This document shows positions 48,986-61,558 of a stretch of DNA of 64,000 nt, piece after piece. The stretch spans positions 868,001 through 932,000 of the forward strand of contig PUFA01000116.1 in NCBI GenBank assembly GCA_003508835.1. The letters are read 5' to 3'. The DNA comes from Eonycteris spelaea. Lineage: Eukaryota > Chordata > Mammalia > Chiroptera > Pteropodidae. A program made the translations under genes and the position numbers. The notes under the pieces were generated by a model that was not told the DNA's origin, did no database searches, and saw nothing but the letters and a program-made list of their open reading frames with translations. How positions within the stretch are numbered: the stretch's first letter is position 1; every line of letters starts with the position of its first letter.

Positions 48986-49759
48986 CCCGTCTGTCTAGTC
49001 ACTGAACCCACCTCCGAGGTCCCTAGTTCCCCAGGGTAGATATTTGGAAGGAAATTCCTAAGCCATCTTTCAAGATTGCTATTTAGAATAATAACCTTTT
49101 TTTTTTTAAAGATCAGAAACCACTTTAAACACCTTAATATTTTAGATCCCTTGATATGAAGCAGCCCTTAAAGATTTTCCACGCCCTACTTTGTTTTCGG
49201 ATCCCTGTCTCACCGGAGATCCAATTACAACCTAAAAAGGTCCTGAGGATGTTAAAACTATCTGCCCAGAAATGGCAAACTAACGGTCCCGCAGCCTGTT
49301 ACTCACACAGATTAGATATATTTTAAAAATAGTTTGGGAAAAACTCCACATCGGGCGCAGGAGCAGCCACCGGGAGGACTGACTCATGACGGGCTCGGTC
49401 ATCGCGAGAGCTGAGCACAGATGAGCCCGCGTGTGGAAGACACAGGCAGAGAACATCCACTTCCTGGCTGTCCAAAAAAGGCATTGTCGTTGGCATTCCT
49501 CCTGTGTTCCTGCCCTGGTGGAATCGTGGCTGATGAGCAGAAGGAAGGCAGAGCCCAGCCCGGAGAGGCGTCCTGGGCTAAGAGCTTGGCCCGTTTTCCT
49601 GAGCAGTGCTCTGAGTCTTTGGGGTCTTACTGATTCTGTCCCCTGGGGTAGCTGAGCTCCAAGGAAAACATGTCGGATCTTTTTACCTCCAGATTCTTTT
49701 TTTTTCACTTGATAAATGCCCTGCCTCTTGTCGCCTCCCAGGGACCCAGAAGAGAAATC
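48986..49759 (+). other. PRKAG2: Intronic stretch, no gene recognised
   Basis: AT-richer unclassified sequence with short A and T runs. Confidence 0.4.
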
Positions 49760-49865
49760 ATTCATTTGTGACTCCATCGTTTGCCGGGCACCCGACTAGG
49801 CACTGGGTATTGAGTGACTGCTGAGAAAATTCCTGCCCCGAGGATCTCATAGAAGGAGGTGAATC
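49760..49865 (-). repeat. L2 LINE 3'-end fragment
   Basis: The + strand shows CATTCATTTGTGACTCCATCG, GCCGGGCACCCGACTAGGCACTGGG and AAAATTCCTGCCCCGAGGATCTCATAG, the reverse L2 end. Confidence 0.55.
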
Positions 49866-50614
49866 CTGCAAGATGAGGCCCCCGGAGCTGAAGCGTTATG
49901 GCTCTCATGGCTCCTGGGTCATAGCCCAGTCACAGAGGGGCAGGCAGGGGGGGCGGGCTTGCAGATTTCTGCTTCTAAAGTTCCACAGGCACCGCTGGGA
50001 TCATGGGGGTACAAATGTGGGCCATGAAGCGCGTGCTTCCAGCAGCGAGCCATCTCGCCGCCTTGGTTGGTGGGGCCAGCCCTTCTCACGCTCAGTCTGC
50101 CGTGTGGACAGTGGCCACTGGAGGCTTCAGCTTGGGCTTCTCCACCCCAGAGGAGCACCCCCCCTCCCCGGGAGGGGCAGTGGTTAAAATGTTGGTGTCC
50201 GTGGCTTTGGGGCGCGCGCTGGGGCCGAGCCGGGTAATCGGATGTCACCGTTATCTTCCCCCTCGCTTGGCCGGGGGTGTGAAAGATATCACCTAAATAT
50301 GTGACAGCCGAGCGTATCTCTGTCACACACAACAGCCACCGGGTTCTACAAACCGGGGGCCGAAGCCCGCTCGCCAGAGGGCCGCTGAGTGAGTGTGAGA
50401 TGACAGAGTGTGGCCGGGGAATGTGGACAGCTTTATCAAGAGGGCTGGTGTGAAGAGCAGGTGTGAGTCAGGGCCGAGGCGGCCGGCTGTCCGGAGGGCG
50501 TTTCTCTCGAAGGGGGACGTGACGTGAGCGTGTGAGCATGCTCGTGAAAGGACTTAGAGTTTCCTGACCCCTCGGCCCCACACTGCTCACACCTCTGTTC
50601 CAAGAAGGTCATGC

Positions 50615-50745
50615 TTCTCTCTCAGGGCAATGGTGAGGTCGAATGACCATCTGTGCAAAGCTCTCCAAAGCCCCTTAACTAGCAACGCTTAAGTCAAGAT
50701 TTGAACCAGGGGATCGGGCCCCAAATCCATGCTTTTAGATGTTCC
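50615..50745 (-). repeat. Probable MIR fragment
   Basis: It reads CCTTAACTAGCAACGC, then AGTCAAGATTTGAACCAGGGG and AAATCCATGCTTTTAGATG, which fits the reverse MIR 5' part. Confidence 0.5.
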
Positions 50746-50834
50746 CAGCCCCCTCTAGAGAAGGCTGAGTTTGTCAGTCTCCCTCACACACTGACCTTGC
50801 TTCTTAGCGCCTATCCCCATGGGCCAAAGCTGTC

Positions 50835-51042
50835 CCACCATCCGCGTTTGTAATTAAAGTTTTATTAGTACCCAGCCACACTCGTTCATTCACGCGCTGT
50901 CTGTGGCTTCTTTCCTGCTATGACAGCAGAGGTGAGTGTTGGCAATAGAGACCAGACGGTCTGCAAAGCCCGAAATATTCACTATCTGGCCTTTATTGGA
51001 AAAAAAAAAAAAAAAGAAACAAAATTGCCAACCCCTGAGTCA
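50835..51042. mobile_element. Mammalian DNA-transposon-derived MER element (family not named)
   Basis: The order TTTGTAATTAAAGTTTTATTAGTACCCAGCCACACTCGTTCATTCACG, CTGTGGCTTC, AGACCAGACGGTCTGCAAAGCCCGAAATATTCACTATCTGGCC and GCCAACCCCTG matches a very common mammalian MER repeat. A 16-base A run (51000-51015) has expanded within it. Confidence 0.65.
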
Positions 51043-51680
51043 TCTGTGCCAGAGCCTCCTGCACTCCCACCCTGTGAACTGATGGGACATGCCGTGCACA
51101 GCGGCAGGATGAGACTAGTTCCCAGGAAGGCAGGAGACAAGCAGGAGGGCTTCGCCCGCTGAAGACACGGACCAGGGTTCCTGGGGCAGCAGTTGGCGTC
51201 ATGGGTAACAGACTAAGCCAGGAGACCGATGCCGAAAGTCAGCGCGCGTCTGAGAGATGACAGGGGGCTGAATTCAGGCCACAGGGGTGGCGATTCAGAG
51301 GAAGCGATCGGTTAGAAAAGTCCAGAAGAGACAAACCAGGATGGCCGTGCTGTGGCGCGTGGGGGTGTCTGGCGGGAAAGGACGGACGGCGGTGTCGCCA
51401 GGTCAGGAAAGGGAAGTAGAGCCGGGGGGCAAAGGGCAAGCTCCGTTCGGGGCACAACTTCCTTTGACCCCTCCGGGACGTGAGACAGAGACAGCAGGGG
51501 CCTGGATGTGTCCGCCCGCGGTGCAGAAGCAGGGGTCAGGAAAACGATTCTCTTTGTCCATTTCCTTTACTGTGTATTCAGTCAAAGAAATCAAGACTCT
51601 GAGCTCCTTCACCTATGAGTGCAGGTGCAGGGAAGAAGAGGCACGTTGCTTTACCAAGACAGTGGTATGAAAACGCATTG

Positions 51681-51703
51681 CGGGGGGGCGGGGGGGGGGG
51701 CGC
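51681..51703 (+). repeat. Long G run with single interruptions
   Basis: More than 20 bases of almost pure G, a likely site of assembly or sequencing error. Confidence 0.9.
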
Positions 51704-51949
51704 AAACATTAGGCAGTGGGAAAATTACTGCACCTGCTCGTGCAGTCTAGTCCTGCCTGTCTCGATTTGCATTTAGATGGGAATTCCTGCGGCACAGAAC
51801 CGGGGCTGTCCCTGAACGCGGAGCACTTAGAAAAGCATTAACCGTAGCTCGTGAGGTGTCACTGGTAGGTACAACGGTGACACAGAACGTAACACCGGTA
51901 TTAATAGCGTGCCCTTAATGACTTGGTAGAAACTAGCTGTCGGAACGGT

Positions 51950-52160
51950 GGAGAAGTTTAGACAAGCCTCCTCTGGGGCCTGGAGAATGGCGTGCAGAAC
52001 CTGTTAATGAGTGACCGCCTGAATTTCTACAGATGAAAACATCTCGGAGACTGGTCGCACAACAACGGGACCACGCTTAACTGAACTGCGTGCTTAAAAC
52101 GGTTAAGAAGGAGAATTCTGTTGTGTGCATTTATACCCCAATCGGAAATTTTTAAAAATT
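51950..52160 (+). mobile_element. L1M LINE 3'-end fragment
   Basis: It reads GAGACTGGTCGCACAACAACGGG, TTAACTGAACTGCGTGCTTAAAACGGTTAAG and TGTGTGCATTTATACCCCAATCGG, a sense L1M terminal part. Confidence 0.7.
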
Positions 52161-53950
52161 CCTCTCATTAGGAAAAGCAAAGCATGAAGAAAAAACTTCC
52201 TGCAATTCCACCTCTCTGAGACAGTTAAATTGTGGTGTGGCATCTTTTCACTTAGCCTTTGTCATAACCTTTATCCACAGATGCAGAAAGAGACATTGAA
52301 CTAAGGTTGGACTATGCAAGACGGCTTCACAACCTAGCTTTGCACTTAATATTATAATCAGGACCCTGTCTCAATTTACATAGTTTAGTTGTTAGGAGAA
52401 TGTCATCTTTAGAAGTCTCGTTTTCATAAAAATCCGTATTAACTATTACTTTTATCCTATTCGAATTATAAAGCCCACCAGTGGGTCTAATACAGTGAAT
52501 GACCAGCACTACATAGAGCCCGGGGAACAGGTATAGCATGCCGAAGCCATCAGATAGAGATCGTATCGATATTTAGTGCAATTTCAATAGATTTACTCAA
52601 TGATGAAAGTTTTTAAAGGAACCAAGTATAAGATACTTCAGTACCTGGAGGCCAAAAAGATTTTGAGCTGTTTGCCTGTCTGAGACTCAGCTGCCGCTTT
52701 GAGGAGTCAGGTGAGCAGAGAAGGAAAGAGTTTTCCCTGCTTGAGCTCTGTCCTTGTCATGAACTTGAACTTGGCCTTTCCGTTGAAGATTGGTGTGTGT
52801 GGGGGGAGGTCCCCCAATACTGCTTTCTATGTTCACTACCCATGTTTAATGATACTAAACTGGGATGTAATATTAATGTACCAGCAAATTCCAGAAATAA
52901 TTTTTCGTGAGCTATGTTTAATGTGTTCGAACACGGCTAGTGGAAAAGACGTGCTTCATTCATCCAGAATTTTTCTTGGTATGGCCCCCAAAAGGCTGCA
53001 TGTATCCAGCACTCTGTGCTGAAATACTTGAAGAAATTATCTTCAGAGTAGAGGCCTGGTCATAGTGGCGCAAGACTCTGTGACCCTTCCTGCTTTCGGA
53101 TCCATGTCCATAGACAGGGCTGTGTTTTCGCTCTGCCTTCCTATTCACTCAGTCTTACATGTGGGCAATTAAAGAAAATTCCATCTGTCACTAGGCCTGA
53201 ACTGTAGACTGCACTTAACTTGTGCGTTAGGCTTGCACGCATCCAGTCCTTCTCCGTCCGCCCCAGAAATAACCGTGATAGGATGACGATAACACGCTGT
53301 CGTAGAAGCATGCGATGCTAGTCGTGGGTTAGTTAAAATCATCTTACAACCTGTCCCTTCTTCACGGGTTTGGGATAAATCCTAGTTGATCGTGTTTCTG
53401 TACGTGTTCTCAGCCTAATACTGAATTAGGTCAGGCACGTTCGGTGGCAGATAATTGATGGAAATGGCATTTTCTGTCTTAAAACGATCTTCGGTGGCTT
53501 TGGAGACTGCCTAGGACAACAGCAGGCCCTCTGGGATGTGTGGAACAAATATCTACCGTCCTTTGAATAGAATATAGCTTATTAGTCTCTCTTTACAAAG
53601 GAAAGCAAGCATTTGGCACGTCTGATTCCTCACAGCAGACGTAGGCTCTCTGACCCCCGCTCTCACGGCGTGACAGTCAGCCTCCCCCGCCTGGTCTGCA
53701 GATGGTGACATTAGGGGCTCAGTGGAAACCCACTTGTTGATGCCCTGGGCCAGGCATACACTGTTCCAGTTCATTCTCATGCCCTCCCTGCCCGGGCGAT
53801 ATTCTTCTCTCCATTGGTAGGTTAAGAAGGAAGGTTTAGAAAAAACCTAAGTCATCTGCTTGAGCTTTTATGGCTAGTGAATGTGAGAGGCATGATTCCA
53901 ACGGGAGCCTCCCTTCGAAACCCATGCGTTTTTCATTTCGCCAGTGGCGT
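52161..53950 (+). other. PRKAG2: AT-rich intronic stretch, no gene or repeat recognised
   Basis: The GC content drops clearly compared with the first 42 kb. No repeat is recognised. Parts may be conserved non-coding DNA, but nothing specific can be shown. Confidence 0.4.
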
Positions 53951-53954
53951 CCCC

Positions 53955-54130
53955 CACATTAAGAGCAGCTACCGTTTATGGGCACCTCGCCTGGGCAGGG
54001 GATGGTCCCGGGCGCACAGCGCACACGGCACGAGGCTCGGAGACCGGCGACATGCTGAGCACACAGCCAGCGTGTGGCAGAACCAGGCTCGGCACCAGGG
54101 CCGTCGAGGGCCGCGGGGCCGGGGCTGCGT
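53955..54130 (-). repeat. MIR SINE
   Basis: The + strand shows AGCAGCTACCGTTTATGGGCACC, GCTGAGCACACAGCCAGCGTGTGGCAGAACCAGG and CTCGGCACCAGGGCCGTC in reverse MIR order, CpG-enriched. Confidence 0.65.
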
Positions 54131-55661
54131 GGTCAGAAACACACCGTGAGCGCAGCCGCGCCGTGCGGTCCCTCCGTTTGCCCTGGGCTCTGGTCACGCG
54201 TCTGACTTTGAGATCCGTCTTCGAAATCTCGGCCAAAAGAGGTAGCGGCCGATGATGCCCTTTTGAGGTGTTTACCCTGCTTTTGAAGTCTGCGATGATG
54301 TTGCTTGAATCAAGGCACCGATCCAGCACCATGATGTCAGGAGACGACAGTAGACAAACGTCACACATGCTCTTCTCCAAGACACTCGGGCCCCGTGAAC
54401 GGATCCAATCCCGCACAGATCCATGCTGGGCCGAATATATTGCTGGGCTCAGCTACTTGCATGTGAACCTAAACTGTGGTTTTTCTCACTGTCGTGAAGC
54501 GTGGTGCATACTGTCACCCTTCTCAGGCTTTTAGTTATTTAGTTTTCCTCGACGCATCGGACACCACGTTTATATTCTCTATGGCCGTGATAAACAGGCG
54601 AGCTTCGAACTCCTTAAACTTGTGACTTCTTAAACTTGCGAAGGTGTCTGGGTTAGGCTGAGCGTTCAGGTGTCATAGTTTATTCACGGATAAAACTGCC
54701 CAAGGAAACAACCCATTAGCAGGAAAAAAAAAATAAAATTACCTGTTCACAGATTTCCTGAGTACTTCCTGGAATCTGGGCCACTCTCCTCAGGCTAAAT
54801 TTGGGAACCTTTTCATTTTTTAGGGGTGAGTTCAGCAACAATGATAACATACCCCAACTGTCTCGGACACGCCTCCTCCTGCCTTATTTGTCTCAATTTA
54901 CCATCTCTGGAGCTGCCTCAGATTCGGGATGGGGGACAGTAAAAGTGTGGGAGAAAAACTATAGTGTCCGGCAGGCCGCCCCCCTCCTGGGGCTGTGACT
55001 ACCTGCTGTGAATTCCTTTTCGCTCGACTCCAGATAATTCTGCTTCTGAAGCCTGAAATCCTGCACGTCTCCCGAGTCTTCTCGGTTTCGGTCATACCCA
55101 TTGTCACCCTGTTCTCCTCGCCACTGCAGGGCCTGTCACCTCTCAAGAGCCTTCCGAGCAATCCGAAAGCGTCCCCTAACACTTTGACAAGGAGCTGGGC
55201 TGGGTTAGGGAAGGCGGGGAGGGGAGAGGGCAGGCCCTGAGTGGCTGGGGACCATAACGCTTCTTTAAAACACCATACGACTGATGGTTTACAACAAAAA
55301 ACAAAACACTTTCACCCCTATTTAGGACCACTGCAGGGAAACCGTACGAGTCTAAATTTGATTTTCAAGTTACAGTCTTTTTAGGAAAGTTATAAGACAG
55401 TATAGCAGGCTAAGACTAAGCCGCAGTTTTTGAAAGAAACGTAGGCAGGAGAGAGGCGTGGGCAAAGGGCTTTGAGAAATAAGCATGTAATTTCCAGAAG
55501 CTTTTGAATATTTACAGCCGCGCCGTATGGCTTTTGTGATCCTGTCAGCTTCCTTTATGGGCTTTCTTTTGCTTCCATAAAGATTTCATTGCTGTATTTA
55601 AAGGCTTCTTTTGATGCTTCTATTTATAATTATTACTCTAAGTTTTTTCTATTTATTTAAA
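54131..55661 (+). other. PRKAG2: Mixed to AT-rich intronic stretch, no gene recognised
   Basis: Nothing exon-like is seen. The last 300 bases are T-rich. Confidence 0.4.
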
Positions 55662-55804
55662 TTTTTTTTTTTTTTTTTTTTGTACGCCTACACCACCTAG
55701 TCTTCCTCGGTGGTCTCCCATCCACGTACTCACCAGCCCCGACCCTGCTTAGCTTCTGAGATCAGCCGGGATCGGGCACGTCCAGGGTGGCCTGGCCATA
55801 GTAC
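55662..55804 (-). pseudogene. Polyadenylated 5S rRNA-derived copy (retropseudogene or 5S-derived SINE)
   Basis: On the minus strand the sequence runs GTACTATGGCCAGGCCACCCTG to GTGTAGGCGTAC, collinear with the whole roughly 120-base 5S rRNA. It includes AGAAGCTAAGCAGGGTCGGG (internal A-box region) and GTGGATGGGAGACC (C-box region). A 20-base A tail (T run 55662-55681 on the + strand) follows directly. Real 5S genes end in a T run rather than an A tail, so this copy arose by LINE-mediated retroposition. The substitutions show it is not a functional 5S gene. Fruit bats carry 5S-derived SINEs of this general structure; a lone 5S retropseudogene is the alternative. Confidence 0.9.
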
Positions 55805-56029
55805 TTATCTCCTAATCCACTGAAATCCCAGCTCCAAATTATTTTTCTCTCGGCGCTACTTCCTCAGACTCCCTCGCTTCCATTCCCCATCGTAAAGACG
55901 TCGTAAATGTTCACGCGGGCTCCAGGCCCTCCCAAACCCATCCGTTTCCACGCATCACGGATGTTAAAATCTTTCGATATTGCCGAAAACACTGGGCGGA
56001 AACCTCGGGTCCCGTCCTCTATCCAGTGC

Positions 56030-56410
56030 CTGAAACCTGTCTGCATTTCTTGAGCCCCAGTGGGGTCTACCGACCTTTTCCTAACTTCCCCACAAGAACG
56101 CTCCTCCCTGGGGTGAAGGCCACTTGCCTGCTGCCTCCGGCAAACGCCTTTGCCCTCAGGGCTTCCCCTCTGCCCTGGCTGGCATCAGATTCCCACCTCT
56201 CCCCGCCCCCTCCAAGGCCGGCCTCAGCCCGGCCCCTGAAAGCTGCCTTCCCCCTGGCGCATTCTTTAGCCTTAGTGCGCCTGTGGTTTTGTTTGTTGTG
56301 TTACATATACAGAAATGCAGTTCCCACAATCGGAATGTAACCTTCACCTAATTAGAACATCACCTCCTGAGGGCAGGGCCTGCGTGTCTGATACAGTACC
56401 CAGATAGCGC
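56030..56410 (+). repeat. L2 LINE 3' region
   Basis: The 3' end reads AATCGGAATGTAACCTTCACC, then CTCCTGAGGGCAGGGCCTGCGTGTC and ACAGTACCCAGATAGCGCTTAGG, the sense L2 end. The preceding CTTTGCCCTCAGGGCTTCCCC part fits less well. Confidence 0.55.
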
Positions 56411-56650
56411 TTAGGTTGTTTGTGGCTGCAGAGTAACACAAGACTCCAACGCGGCCTGGCTCAAAGGATGAAGACATCTTACCCAGGCCGGGTGAGAGAC
56501 AGACCTGCTCGGTGATGTCGCCAAGGACCCAAATTCTTTCCCTCTCTCAGCGCTGGCTTCCTCTGTCAGCTGGTCCTAAACAGCACTCAGGGCTACGTTG
56601 TGTCTGTGGCTAGGATAGGGGATGGGGCGGGGACGCGGTGAGGGGGGATA
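56411..56650 (-). mobile_element. Possible MLT1J/K-like LTR fragment
   Basis: The phrases TTGTTTGTGGCTGCAGAGTAACACAAGAC and ACAGCACTCAGGGCTACG are weakly MLT1-like in reverse. Confidence 0.3.
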
Positions 56651-58734
56651 GTGGTGGGGCCCACGTAGGGGGCGGGGCGGGGATATGCGCACGTGCATGT
56701 GGATGCCTCCGGCTCTCCCCAGCCAAACGTCCTTCTCTTTAACGCTGGGTAGCTAGGCTGCTACCGTCACCATGTGTGTCAGGAAAGGTGTATCCTGCAG
56801 CAAAATTAAGGGCTCATTCTAGGAGAATGGGTGGGAGAGGAGAGACAGGTGGCGAATAGGCAGCCGACCGTGCACCGCTGCCGCTCAGGGCCCCGCGCCA
56901 CACACGCGGGTGCGCACCGCCCGGAAGGCGTGCGGGCTGAGTCTGAACACCCAGGGCAAGAGAACGTGGAGCGCGGGTTGCCCAAGACCACAAGAAGACG
57001 AGGGACGAACCACAACGGGCACGAGAAAACGGCGGGGCGACAAAAATGTTTGGGTGTCTTGATCGTCGCCGTGGTTTTGCGTGAACTCATCAAATCGTGC
57101 CCTTGAAATGGATAGTTTATTATAGGTAAACGAGATCACAAGAGAAAAGAGACACCAAAACCTCTCAGAAGATTTACATTTTGAGGTACGCGGGTCCTAC
57201 CCCTGCAGGTAATTGGCTCTGCGTTCACCCACATCCATCCCCATTAGCGGCCGAAGGCCACAGATAGTGGGTAAAGATCAGGGAATTCCCAGGGCCCCGT
57301 GCAGAAGGCGGAACAGAAGTATGAGCAGGTCCCTGTCATTTCACCTTGACTTTGGATCGCTTCACGTGGAACAAAACAGGGCAAACGTGCAAGTAGTCTG
57401 TCTCAAGCATTTCCGTAACTTGTCACCAATTTCTGGCCAGAATTTCCATAAGTGAAAGGATAAAAAAGGGCTGAAAAAACCATTAACCATGGTCTGTTCT
57501 GGGAAGGGTTGATGAGCAGGCCAGCTGGCAGGGAGGGAGCGAAGAGTGAAGACAGACTTCTCTGTGCCTTCGTATCGCGTTTTGTGTTGCTTTATCGTAG
57601 AAATACAATACACTTCGAAGTTAAAGGCTTGATGCTTTGAGAACTGAAATATTACCTTGTTGAGCAATACTTACTTCTTTTAATTTGTCAAGTATTATGG
57701 AAAAATAAGGGTTGTCAACTTATGAGAACGTATTTAGCGCCCAGTAAGTCATGCTGAACACAAACCTAATAATAATCAGACATGTTGATTAGCAAAACAA
57801 TGAAAACTAAATTTTGATTTGCTCGGGAAAGGCAGGAGAAATACCCATTTCTGACCTTGACTGATGAGCGCCAAAGAACCCGAATTTGTAAAGCAACAAA
57901 CCCTGGGTAATGTCGGGTTCCTACTTCCTACCTTTGATGTGAATTTTTCATCACACTGGTTAGTGAGTAATTGCTGAATGACTGCCTTCAAAAATCTTAA
58001 CATTGTCTGCTTTTTGGATGTCGGAAGATAATTTAACAAGGAATCCAGACCAAAAGGACTATTTTGGTTTAGTCTGTTTTCTTCACCTCTTATTTAAAAA
58101 CATCTCCTTCGAAACAGGTTTTCAGCTGACTTGTTGTTGAACTGTAGAAATTGGTTGCCACACTCTTTGAAAAGCGACCGTGGATAACTACTCTAGAAAC
58201 AAAATCATTTAAAAAAAAAAATGTTAGGAAGGAACTAACTTTATTTAAAGCCTCTGAAATTGTTATTTGGAAAAGTATCACAATGAACAAAATCTTTTTC
58301 TCAAACATGCTGATTGAAATCGATCAGAAGAATTAATAGGGACGGTTTGAGATAGCTCAGTGCTTTGAGCTTTTATTGAATTTCTACACCACTTTAAAAT
58401 ATTAGCTGTTGGCACTTCACAGAAACTAAAATTGTAGGGTGGCAGCCGGAGCTGGCAGAGCTTCCCACTAATCTCCAAATCAGCGTCCATGGCCTCCGGG
58501 CCTCGGAGAGAGTCTGTTACAGCAAAAATGTTGGCTGTCATTATTTCTTAGCACAGTCGCTCTCTTTTTCCTTTAAAATGTTAGGTCCAACACTCACAGG
58601 GAAGTGGGTATCACCATTTCTAAATAGGAATGAGGCATGCATGAATTGGGATGACATCATCTCTGAACCCAGTTATGCTATTAAATCAACTGTTTACCCA
58701 CCACGTTTTTTCATTGATTTTGCTAATAATGAAC
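56651..58734 (+). other. PRKAG2: Intronic stretch, AT-rich low-CpG part from about 57570 to 58570
   Basis: No repeat or exon is recognised. The AT-rich part has very few CpG dinucleotides and is a candidate conserved non-coding region. Confidence 0.4.
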
Positions 58735-59320
58735 AATTTATTTCGGTCCAATATTTTTGGAATGTCTACCGTGCGTCAGGCATGGGCAACACCAAGACGA
58801 CCAAACAGAGCCGTTGTTCCCCTTCAGGGAGTTTGTGGGGTTTGGGGGAGGCAGGAACGTGAACTCCGACCCTGTGTTAAGTGCCTTGTGGAGGTGTGTT
58901 AGAGAAGCAGTTAACCAGGTAAGTTGTAAGAAGGGGTCGAAAAAGGCTTCCTGGTGAAGACTGAGCCTTCTTTGTAAGACTCATTCTTGGAAGAATGATG
59001 AGCAGGAACCAGCCAAGTGGCAGGGAACTAGGGAGGGAGGCCAGACATTCAAAACCCTTAGCGCGGCGCAGGGGACAGTGCAGCTCAGCTAAGGGGCGGC
59101 AGGGGCCCTGGCCACAGAAGGGGAAGAAATGACCCCATCAGGCCCCGCCCTGCGCGGAGGAGTTAGCCTGACATTCCCGAGGGTCCCAGAGTCATCAACC
59201 GGTTCTACACGGGGCGTAACAAGAGCAAGTCTGTGTTTTTAAAAGGTCAGTCTGGCTCCAGGGTAGGGAAAGGGCGAGGCGGGAGGAATTGGAGCTGATT
59301 CGGCAACCAAGTATGAGGCG
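58735..59320 (-). repeat. Probable L2-class LINE remnant
   Basis: It opens AATTTATTTCGGTCCAATATTTTTGG and GTGCGTCAGGCATGGGCAACACC, a reverse L2 3' end. It continues with CTTCCTGGTGAAGACTGAGCC and TTTTTAAAAGGTCAGTCTGGCTCC, a common mammalian repeat phrase. The family of the second half is uncertain. Confidence 0.5.
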
Positions 59321-60839
59321 GAGGACGCCTACCTAAGGAGCCACGGTGGAGACAGAGACGAGTTGGGCAGCCCCGCGGGACAGGAAGGTGACAAGGCGGA
59401 CTCACGGACCGTTTTAGGGGGGTGAGTTTGAACTGTCTGTAGGAAGGTCAAGTGGAGAGGACCAGTAGACAGTCTGAGCTCAGGAGAGCTGTCAGCCTGA
59501 GATGGAGGCTGGGGAGTGGTCAGCACAGAAGTGGGGTGTAAGCTGGTGGCTGAGCACACCCCGCTCCTGGCCGGGCACTGGCAACAGGTCCCCAGCCTAC
59601 CTTTCCCACCAGGCTTTGCAGAGCGGAACCAAAGCTCAAAGAAGACAGCAAGGGGAACATCGAAGCTGCGGGTTTCGATACACTAAATTATTGAGGAGCT
59701 ACTTATCCAGTTTTTAAGGTTGATTTATTTCTCATGGTAGCCATTTAAGATTATGGAAAAAAAAAAACAGAGAGGCAAAGCGGACTCATATCCGACCTCA
59801 GTGCAAGAAGAAAAGCTTTTTTGGCAAACGTTTGATGAGTGAATTTCAGGCTGAAGTTTTTCCTTCTGATGGTCATTCCAAATTCTGTATTTTGCTGCAC
59901 CAGGGCACAATTATGTAAGACAGACCTCAATCATTTAGCATTTCTCACCAGCCAAAAAGTCACACTTGTAGCGGCTCTGTGTTTCCGGCATTCTCTCACT
60001 GAAGTTCCACTTGGAGCCTTCTGCTCCCTGCTGACCACAGTGGAGCCCAGACTGGCCACAGAAGCCCATGGTGTGCAGGCAGAAATATGGTGAGCCTGCT
60101 CAAGGCCAAGCTAGGAAAACCTGGCCCCTCTGCCCCAAATCCGGAGAGAAGGAGAGAGGATCCAAAATGCAGGCCCCTCCTCCTAACCCAGACATCTCCA
60201 GAGCCCTTCCTCAGGCCTCCCCTCTCTCCTGGCTTCCCTGCCTGGCTCAAGTAGCTAAAATTCAGTCGTGAGACTTTAAGAAAAACGTCACTGTGAGGGG
60301 GCAACTGACGACCACCAACTTTAAGTTATTTGCACTGACTAATCGATCACTCCTTTGACCCCATGCACCACCTGCAAGGCTTTGCAGGCCCTCGGATTCC
60401 TGAGCTGGACCTCGCGTGTTACAGAGTTCTGTCCACCCCTCCCTAGAGTCCTCCTTTCTCAGGAAGAAAACGTGGGATGTCTAAGTGAAAACAACCTGTG
60501 GAAATAAATTCGGCCCCACTGGCATATTATACAGAAACAGTTTTATTTCAGTCAACTCCTATACACTCATTATCTAGTGAAAAACCTAAGAGACTCACTT
60601 TAATTTGCTTCCATTTCTGTTTCTACCGACTTTTACGGTAATGGGTACAGGACTTTTTAGTCTGAAGGTCACATTTGCAGAGTTGACAACCTCTAAAAAT
60701 GCACACACCCACTTGCTACCCATTTCTGCCTTCCAAAAACAATTCACAGGATTACAGGCAAAATGGGTGGCAATTAGGGATTTTTCGAAATTACACAAAA
60801 ATTACCGCAAAAATTAAAATGTAGACTTTTCAAAAATTA
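59321..60839 (+). other. PRKAG2: Intronic stretch, no gene recognised
   Basis: Mixed to AT-rich. Short frames only. Confidence 0.4.
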
Positions 60840-61558
60840 AGATGATTGACACGTCTACCATGTGCCACCATACTTTTAAAAAAATGAACGAAAAATCTAA
60901 AAAGTAAAAAAAAAAGTTAATTTTAAAAATAGAGAAAAGATAGAAAAAGGACATATTTTTAAAGAAAAAATATTTTTTGTATAGCTGTACAATGCGTTTG
61001 TGTTTCAGCTAAGTGTTATTACAAAAGTCCAAAAGGGTTTAAATTTTTATTAAGTAGAAAAGTTACAGTAAACTAACCTTAACTTATTATCAAAGAAAGA
61101 AAAATAATATTGTATAACTTGAGTGTAGCCTAAGCGCCCAGTGTGTCTAGAGCCTACGGTAGTGACAGTCATGCCTTGGGCCTTGACTGACAGTTCACCA
61201 CCGCTCACTCACTGGGTCGCCTAGAGCAACTTCCGGTCCCTCCCGCCCCGTTCATGGTGAGCGCCCTATACGGGCGTACCACTTTTATACTTATTTTAAC
61301 TGGACCTTTTCTGTGTGGACGCATGTTTAGATACACAAGTGCTCACCACTGTATCACAGCTGCCTACAGTATTCAGTACAGCAACGGGCTGTGCAGGTTT
61401 GTCGCCTAGGAGTGAAAGGCCGTCCCAGGGAGCCTGGCGTGTAGCAGGCTGGACCATCCAGGTTCGTGTAGGTGCACCCCGATGTTTGCAGGACGATGAA
61501 ATCGCCTGAGGACTCATTTCTCAGAACATGTCCTATTGTTAGGCAGTGAGTGGCTGTA
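60840..61558. mobile_element. Tigger-like (TcMar/pogo) DNA transposon remnant
   Basis: The A-rich part reads TTTTTTGTATAGCTGTACAATGCGTTTGTGTTTCAGC and AAAAGTTACAGTAAACTAACC. Then come GTAGCCTAAGCGCCCAGTG, AGAGCAACTTCCGG, CCTACAGTATTCAGTACAGCAACGGGCTGTGCAGG and, near the end, GAAATCGCCTGAGGACTCATTTCTCAGAACATGTCC. This is a long match in the order of a common mammalian Tigger-type element. No intact transposase frame remains. Confidence 0.8.

Noticed and set aside
55662..55804. Functional 5S rRNA gene
   Set aside because: There are several substitutions against the conserved 5S sequence, and an A tail replaces the T-run terminator.
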